Origin: Malania oleifera
Lineage: Eukaryota; Streptophyta; Magnoliopsida; Santalales; Ximeniaceae
Reading direction: 5' to 3'
Assembly (NCBI RefSeq): GCF_029873635.1
Contig: NC_080418.1
Location: 12,999,562-13,063,561 of the forward strand
Length of the DNA stretch: 64,000 bases
The notes beneath the pieces are model-generated. The model did no database searches. It was not told the origin of the DNA and was given only the letters and a program-made list of their open reading frames with translations. A program made the position numbers and the translations under genes. Below are positions 58,593 through 64,000 of the stretch, one piece after another. Positions within the stretch are counted from its first letter, which is position 1. Each line of letters starts with the position of its first letter.

Positions 58593-59100
58593 ATATATGC
58601 AAGCAGGAAAATTAATGTCTCAAATGTATTTAAAACAATTTACCATCTATAATCATATTCATATTTTTAATAAATAAAAGGTTGAAACTGAACTTCACTA
58701 ATGCAGAACCTTAATGCCTAAACTCCAAATAACACAATAGTTAGCTTATGAAATTACAAATAAAATGTGAGAAAAGTATGAGATTGTAGGGTTAGAAACT
58801 TTTCAGAATTAGCATTGTCCTTTCTAATCCAAAACTCTGGCCTCGCGCATCAACATCATGAAGGCAAGATTTTGGAATGTAGTCATTGTTCTTTAAGCTA
58901 AGTCCAAATTTGCAAGGCATTAAATGAGAAAACAAACAAACAAATAAAACCAAAGTAACAGATCTCTCATTCTCCACCAACCCCTTCATAATCATAAATC
59001 ACCAACCAAGACATCCACACACCAAGGTTTGGTTTCTGCTCTAGTGTTTCGTCCATGACATGAGAGACACACCAGCACTATGAATTAAGCTAAATGCTTA

Positions 59101-59252
59101 CCTGTGTTTGGGAGCTTGAACTCTGCACTATAAATTTAGATTTGTATGGATTTCCATAGAATAGAATACAAAACTATATTGAATTTTATCAATCTAAGTC
59201 CTCTATGCAAATCAAAATCCAAAACTTGAAGTTTATGCTCCCAAACACAACC
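59101..59252. mobile_element. MITE-like foldback element
   Basis: CCTGTGTTTGGGAGC at the left end faces GCTCCCAAACACAACC at the right. Inner segments are also complementary, for example GATTTGTATGG against CATGCAAATC-type sequence. It is about 150 bp, AT-rich and without coding capacity. GTGTTTGGG/CCCAAACAC ends are common in plant hAT-type MITEs. No clear target duplication was seen, so the superfamily is open. Confidence 0.5.
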
Positions 59253-61430
59253 TAAAAGATTACATCATGTTGAGAATTCTACTTATGAGTTTTTCTTATA
59301 TCATGTTGGGTGATTGCTCAAACTAGTCGATGTTTACAAAGTGATGATGCTACAATGTGCTCTCTAAGTACATCCAACAACAAGATACTCAGTACCACTG
59401 GTGATGGCCTTAAAGACAAATTAGAAATTTCTACCATAAGCACCTGTGATCTGGAGCAGAGGGTTCGCCTTTGAAAGAGGTTGTGCATGAGAAGAGCTGA
59501 GATACCAAAAGAAGCTGGGTTGAACTAGTACAATTTTTATGAACATTACCACTACAATTGGAGAACTCGTGAAAAACATGGAGAAATTATACCTTTTGAT
59601 GGGGAAGGAATTGATTTGGTGAGGAGGGAGATTTATGTTGTAAAAGGATTACAGGGGCACCCAGTGTGGAGGAGTGCTGGGATGTGCAAGTCTGATCCTC
59701 TTTAAGTCTTCCAGTAAATCTGGCTTATGCACATTGGAACAGCATCAATAGAACTGTAAAATTGTAAGAGAAGCTCTGGAAAAATGAAGAAAACCTCAAC
59801 AAGATTTAGGATAAATTTTGGCAGCATGGCTCCAAGTTTGGTAAAATTGAAGCGAAGAACAAATGAAAAGAGTGCATAACCTTAGAGAAGCTGAAGTAGA
59901 TTAGCATAAAACTGCGGCTGGAAGAAGTATAGCTCTTCAAAAAAAAAAAAAATGAAGCCATCCAAAGGGGCTCACATGCTGTAGCATCATTTTCAGGCGT
60001 GCACTGCTATGATAGAAGTTGGCAGACATCGTGGTTTGAATGCTAGGCATTTAATAACCATCACAAAAATATCACAATGATCTTAGGGAATGAAAGAATT
60101 TAGGAGGTACTGCATTGGAACAACCTCATTTTGCTGAAGCAAATTTGCAAGAACCTGCACGATTAACTTAACACTGGTACTCCTCTAACATTGTTTTTTG
60201 AGTGCTTGTGGACTACATGCAGCAAAAAGGCAACAAGAATACAGCGATTCTGTATACATTATATGCACTCAAAGTTACTAGAACTATTTTAGAATTCACA
60301 TGGCTGCATAAATGTGAGTTTGTGTGCATTTCACACATTAACACTTCATCAGATTTGTTCCAAGTGACCTGTTTTAAAAATAAACAAAGCCAAAATGGAT
60401 TAACCCAAAGCCACCGCAAATATGAATATTTGAGTCTGATGCCATCTATGCAATCAAAACAGAGATAAAATTTTGTTTTGGCCACTGGTAGACAGTCTAC
60501 CTAAGAATTCAATGCAACAAGACACTATGGAGTTCTGTATATTAAATTCCTAGTCTCTTTAGAGTGCCCTGAGCCCCCTTATTTTTTTAGTGCTTAATCT
60601 TATACATGGCACACTACCAACGATTCGTCCATGTGGTAGAAGAGTTGAAAAAGGGAGGGGTCAATCTAAGCCTAGAATCTTCACAGAAAAAAACATTACA
60701 ATAGAAAAAAGTACTTGATACTGGACTGCCGAAATGAAGCTTGAAATTGGTAGTGCAGCGGAGTCCACCAAGATGCCTCAGCCTGCAAAAACCAAAACAA
60801 AATAGTATGATGCCAAAACAAACAAGTAGACACTGCTACAATTTCTTCCTTCCAAGTACACATATTCAAGCATCAGGATTATTTATGGCTCAATTGGAGT
60901 AAAGATGCCACTGATTCAAAAGGGAACATGCAAGACAACATGATAAAATGAAAACCAATCAGGAAATGGGGAGGGCAATTCTAATAGTTACCAAAATTCC
61001 ATTTTCATTAGTAACCATGACAACAGAAACACTATGAGTAGACACTGCTACTATGACTAAACAGGGATGACAATTCTAATACTACATGCCATGGTAAAAA
61101 ATTTACAAGGGAGATAGACATGCATAAACCCCCAGATCTCATTGCCCCCAACTAGGTGGAAAATGAATCCAAAAAAAAAAAGGAAAAACAAATATCCTGA
61201 CAAGCAAGACAATAGGGGAAATACAGCATAAATAAAACGTATATGCCTTAAGTTTTTTCCCAAAGAAGGTACGTCCTACCAGAACTGATCTGAGAACATT
61301 AAGCTCAAGAATTCAGTTTTCTTGTGCTTCCTGGATAGACCAAAGTAACTGCCACTGAGAATAAATATATCAAGATGACACACACAAGTTATCACAAGCA
61401 GAATATGCACAATACATAAATGTGTGCATG

Positions 61431-61470
61431 TTTGTGTGTGTGTGTGAGAGAAAGAGAGAGAGAGAGAGAT
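61431..61470 (+). repeat. (GT)n(GA)n compound microsatellite
   Basis: TGTGTGTG units change into GAGAGA units, with one AAAG interruption, about 80 bases beyond the GRAS stop codon. Confidence 0.9.
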
Positions 61471-61549
61471 GGGGAAGAGTTGAAGTTCACAGCAAACCAC
61501 TTCCTTTGCTCACATTCTCATCCAATTCTGCATTATTAAAAAATGCACT

Positions 61550-63544
61550 TTAAAACTGCTCTGCAAGGATCCAAGAGTCCTCTGCTGGAATCCAAGATGT
61601 GGTAGCACAAATGATTCGGCCTTTCCATCCCTGCAGCATCCAGGGGCCATCTTCATCAATCAAAAAATCCTTGTGGTAAGCAGCTTTAACCCTAGTCTTC
61701 AACATCATCAGGAGTTCCCTATCCAATGGGAGCTGCCTGAACTGAGCACTCATATTTCGAGCCTGCCACTGCCTGTATGTCTCAGGCCTCTCAACCCTCT
61801 CAGAGCCCTCACATGCTAAGACATTCATAACTTCCCGCCCATAAAACTCTTTCTCAAACATCAATCTCTCCTGATTTTCACGGGTTAAGTTAGTATCAAA
61901 CATATCAAACAATGCAGAGTAGTGGAAAAGTGCCTCTCGGAACCGTGCAGCAAAGAGAGCAGCATCATAGGATCCATTAACTACAGAATGGATGAAAATT
62001 TGGGGATTTATCTTCCGGATTAACACCAAAACAGCATCCCTTGGACTGTCTATCAAAACTGTCCCATCGAGAAGATTCTTGAATCCAAAGAGGCAATTCA
62101 CAACAATTGTCTCATTCCTATCTAACCGGAGCTCTTCAATTTGGACAGTTTCCCATTTCTGTGCTATGCACTTATACTCAAAAGGAATATTAAAGCGCTC
62201 ACAATACTTTCCCAAACGCCGCCCCGTCTCCTCTACCCTTTCTGCAGGCCGGAAACCGGGCTGGGGTAGCTCTATAGCAGTAATCCGAAGCTTAGAAGGC
62301 TGACCGACTCCGTCTGCGAGACGTTGGATAACAATGGGCCACTGAAAACCATACAGGATACCAAAATCTATGATATGGAGAGTAGTTGCTGTCCGCGCTA
62401 ATTTCAAAATGAGGTGGTTTGCGAAAAAAATAGCCATCCTTGTGAAAGGGCAGGTTGATAGATAAAGCTGGTAAGCTTTCAACATATTTGTAGCTGATGT
62501 CCTCTGGCGAGCCAAGCCAGCATAGATTTGGGTCCCAGTGCCAGCTAAGCGCGCCTCAAGAGCATTGGCAAAGTAATGGGCAGTCCTTTGAGTTCCATCA
62601 CCAAAAGGAGAAGAGTACTTCCTGATCTCCTTTAACAGTTCATTTGCACTCCTGTGATCATTATTAGTGACTGCTCGGGAACAATGAATGAGTAGAGCCC
62701 TCAAATCCACTACTTCCTTTTCCTTTCTCTGTTCCTTTCTGCAACCCTTCCCCGCATTAAATAGATATGTTTGCACATTCTGCTGCGGTAATCCACCTGC
62801 TCTATTCGGCAAAGCTTCATTATCTCCAGTAGAACTGGAAGGCCCATTCTTGTTTGATTCTGGACAAAGCAAAACCCGATCAAACATCTCTGATAGCTCG
62901 ACCTCGTCAAAGCATACCGCTAACTGCTTGCTAGTCCTTCCTTCTTCCACATCTATATCCCCACTCGAGTGATTCTTCCTTCCCCTTCCACCACATGGCA
63001 AATAGTCCCTCTCATTGGTTCCAAGAGGCGGCCTATGGCTCTCCAAATCAATAGTCAAGAGACTTGTGCTAGGAAGGAATTTACTAGCTTCCTCCATCCC
63101 TCTTCTGAACTGCAATATGGAATCGCTCTCGATACAAGTACTCGGAACAAGAGGCACAGCAAAACTGCAAGTAGATGTACCAGCACCAACACCAACATCA
63201 CTGAAGCTATTGATCGAAAAGGTGGAAGGTATTTGGGGAGTGGCCTGGAAAACGTAGTCAACGGGAGGAAGATTAACAGGGGATTGCAAGAAAGAGGGCT
63301 CATTACTGTTTCTGCAGCCATGATCTCCGTTAAGATTACGACCGGTCGGAGGGGGTAGTTGGGTGGGTGAGAGAGGATACTTCTGACCGATAGCGTCGTA
63401 GAATGATTTCTCGGCGGCTTGGAGAGCCAAGGGATCGTGAAACATACACGACCTCATCTCCATGTCCTCTTCCATCAACATCTGGCCTATGTACTGGAAA
63501 ATGGCATCGGAAAACTCTTTTTCATGTCCAGAATGATGGACCAT

Positions 63545-63577
<33 letters not shown>

Positions 63578-63751
63578 AGCTGGCGCAGGCACCGGCGCCG
63601 CCGGCGCCGGTAGATGGGCTTGATTATAAGAACCCATCAAGTTGGGATCCAGTGAAGAATTCTGCTGATGAGAACTGTGATGAGCGGTCTCATCATCATT
63701 CCATTCATACCCATATTGGGAATTGAAGAAACCACTGTAGTTCGGATCCAT
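61550..63751 (-). CDS. GRAS transcription regulator, LISCL (SCL9/14/33-like) subfamily
   Basis: A complete 733-codon open frame in one exon, ATG at 63751 and TAA at 61550. The N-terminus has the LISCL signature FQYIGQMLMEEDMEMR (residues about 86-100) and CMFHDPLALQAAEKSFYDAIG (102-122). The GRAS domain spans about 346-722: leucine-rich region I from VDLRALLIHCSRAV, the VHIID motif as LHIIDFGILYGFQWP (458-472), leucine-rich region II near 510-540, a PFYRE region near 550-600 and a SAW end with WMLQGWKGRII (704-714). A Pro-Glu run (59-69) and Ala-Pro repeats are present. Family members are nuclear regulators; SCL14 works with TGA bZIP factors on detoxification genes. The exact orthologue is not assigned. 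An upstream TTG extends the frame 25 codons but lies in a probable intron. Ten residues follow the SAW motif. Confidence 0.96.
63545..63578 (+). repeat. Hexanucleotide repeat coding Pro-Glu
   Basis: About five and a half CGGCTC units inside the GRAS coding sequence; on the minus strand they encode the PEPEPEPEPEP run. The period is a multiple of three, so copy changes keep the frame. Confidence 0.92.
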
Positions 63752-63777
63752 AATCAATGAAATTTCTAATTCTAACA

Positions 63778-63909
63778 CTGCAAAATAAAAATTCCCAACA
63801 CCCAGATTTCGGTTTCCAATCGTCAATCCGATTTACATAAAATAAGAGCGAGAATTAACTGAACGAACCTGAGAGGAAGAGATGTAAAGGTTCTAGCTGA
63901 AGAACTTAC
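63778..63909 (-). other. Probable 5' UTR intron of the GRAS gene
   Basis: On the minus strand GTAAGT begins at 63909 and TTTTATTTTGCAG ends at 63778, giving a 132-base intron 26 bases upstream of the ATG. Introns in the 5' UTR are common in LISCL genes. Splicing here would remove the upstream TTG extension and supports the ATG at 63751. Alternative donors nearby cannot be excluded. Confidence 0.6.
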
Positions 63910-64000
63910 TCTACAGAAATGGCTTCCCTGAACTCGCCAGAATCGGAATTTAAAGGGAAGAGAGGGGCAATGAGCCGCGCGCCTTGGTTCGTTTTCCGTT
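63910..64000 (-). promoter_or_regulatory. 5' leader of the GRAS gene, promoter cut off
   Basis: Sequence upstream of the predicted donor, probably the first non-coding exon and perhaps the start of the promoter. No TATA box is visible before the window ends. Confidence 0.35.

Larger units (their letters stand above)
58593..61549. other. Intergenic region and 3' flank of the GRAS gene
   Basis: No open frame or RNA gene is convincing. It has a MITE-like foldback (59101-59252), an A-run near 59939 and a (GT)n(GA)n tract at 61431-61470. A minus-strand TTTTGGTTTTTGCAG acceptor-like sequence ends near 60783. The part next to 61549 is presumably the 3' UTR of the GRAS gene; no polyadenylation site was fixed. 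Confidence 0.5.

Noticed and set aside
60700-60790. Possible 3' UTR exon of the GRAS gene from an acceptor-like sequence
   Set aside because: Only an acceptor-like motif is visible; no matching donor was convincing.
58593-61549. tRNA, snoRNA or miRNA gene in the GRAS 3' flank
   Set aside because: No tRNA box pair or stable precursor hairpin was recognised by eye, apart from the MITE-like foldback.
63749-63826. Longer GRAS reading frame starting at 63826
   Set aside because: That start is a TTG, and the 25 added codons fall partly in a probable 5' UTR intron ending at 63778; LISCL proteins begin at the Met-Asp-Pro segment.
1-64000. A new defence, toxin or enzymatic system
   Set aside because: Apart from one GRAS gene, every coding segment matched a transposon domain; nothing suggested a linked multi-gene system.

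Overview
This is nuclear DNA from a flowering plant, most likely a eudicot. Almost all of it is a stack of nested transposons, and one clearly intact host gene sits at the right edge. No species is assigned. The plant origin follows from Ty1/copia and Ty3/gypsy elements with initiator-tRNA-Met-like primer sites, a CACTA element with CACTACAAAAA ends, and a GRAS transcription factor of the LISCL subfamily.

Left part (1-20 kb). Positions 1-11171 hold the 5' half of a minus-strand LTR element (copy A) with a 2-kb LTR, a decayed gag and a long non-coding internal region. A 5.7-kb CACTA transposon (1965-7656, 3-bp duplication AAT) is inserted in it. Then come an unclassified LTR-like remnant (11172-12784) and a 5'-truncated plus-strand Tork/TNT1-type copia element (12785-17078). 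The 3' LTR of that copia carries a 2.45-kb gypsy-type solo LTR (14592-17041, duplication ACTTG). An AT-rich stretch with two families of degenerate tandem repeats follows (17079-19988).

Central nest (19989-58592). A minus-strand Tork/TNT1-type copia element is the outermost host. Its gag/protease/integrase half (46.2-48.5 kb, plus the gag N-terminus at 58.5 kb) and its RT/RNase H half (20.7-22.3 kb) are split by two insertions: a plus-strand gag-only element, copy B (22274-46232, duplication CACTG), and a minus-strand Tekay-like gypsy element (48521-58470, duplication TAATG). Copy B is itself broken by a second Tekay-like gypsy (24904-36348, duplication GATGA/AATGA) within its gag, and by a minus-strand copia (39444-43884, duplication CTATT) in its non-coding part. 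A solo LTR (34143-36270) sits inside the 5' LTR of the second gypsy. Up to four levels of nesting can be read from target duplications.

Right edge (58.6-64 kb). About 3 kb of non-coding DNA with one foldback MITE-like element leads to a single-exon GRAS coding sequence (61550-63751, minus, 733 codons). A probable intron lies in its 5' UTR, and its promoter is outside the window.

No transposon here has an uninterrupted polyprotein, so all look non-autonomous or dead. The most unusual points are: two homologous copies of a gag-only (TR-GAG-like) copia family with a conserved non-coding tail; arrays of short CpG-containing palindromes in the LTRs of unrelated families; a 195-bp-arm hairpin inside the CACTA element; a conserved small hairpin next to the polypurine tract of two Tekay elements; and an internal R-U5-PBS fragment in one Tekay element. 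I found no evidence for a new enzymatic or defence system.
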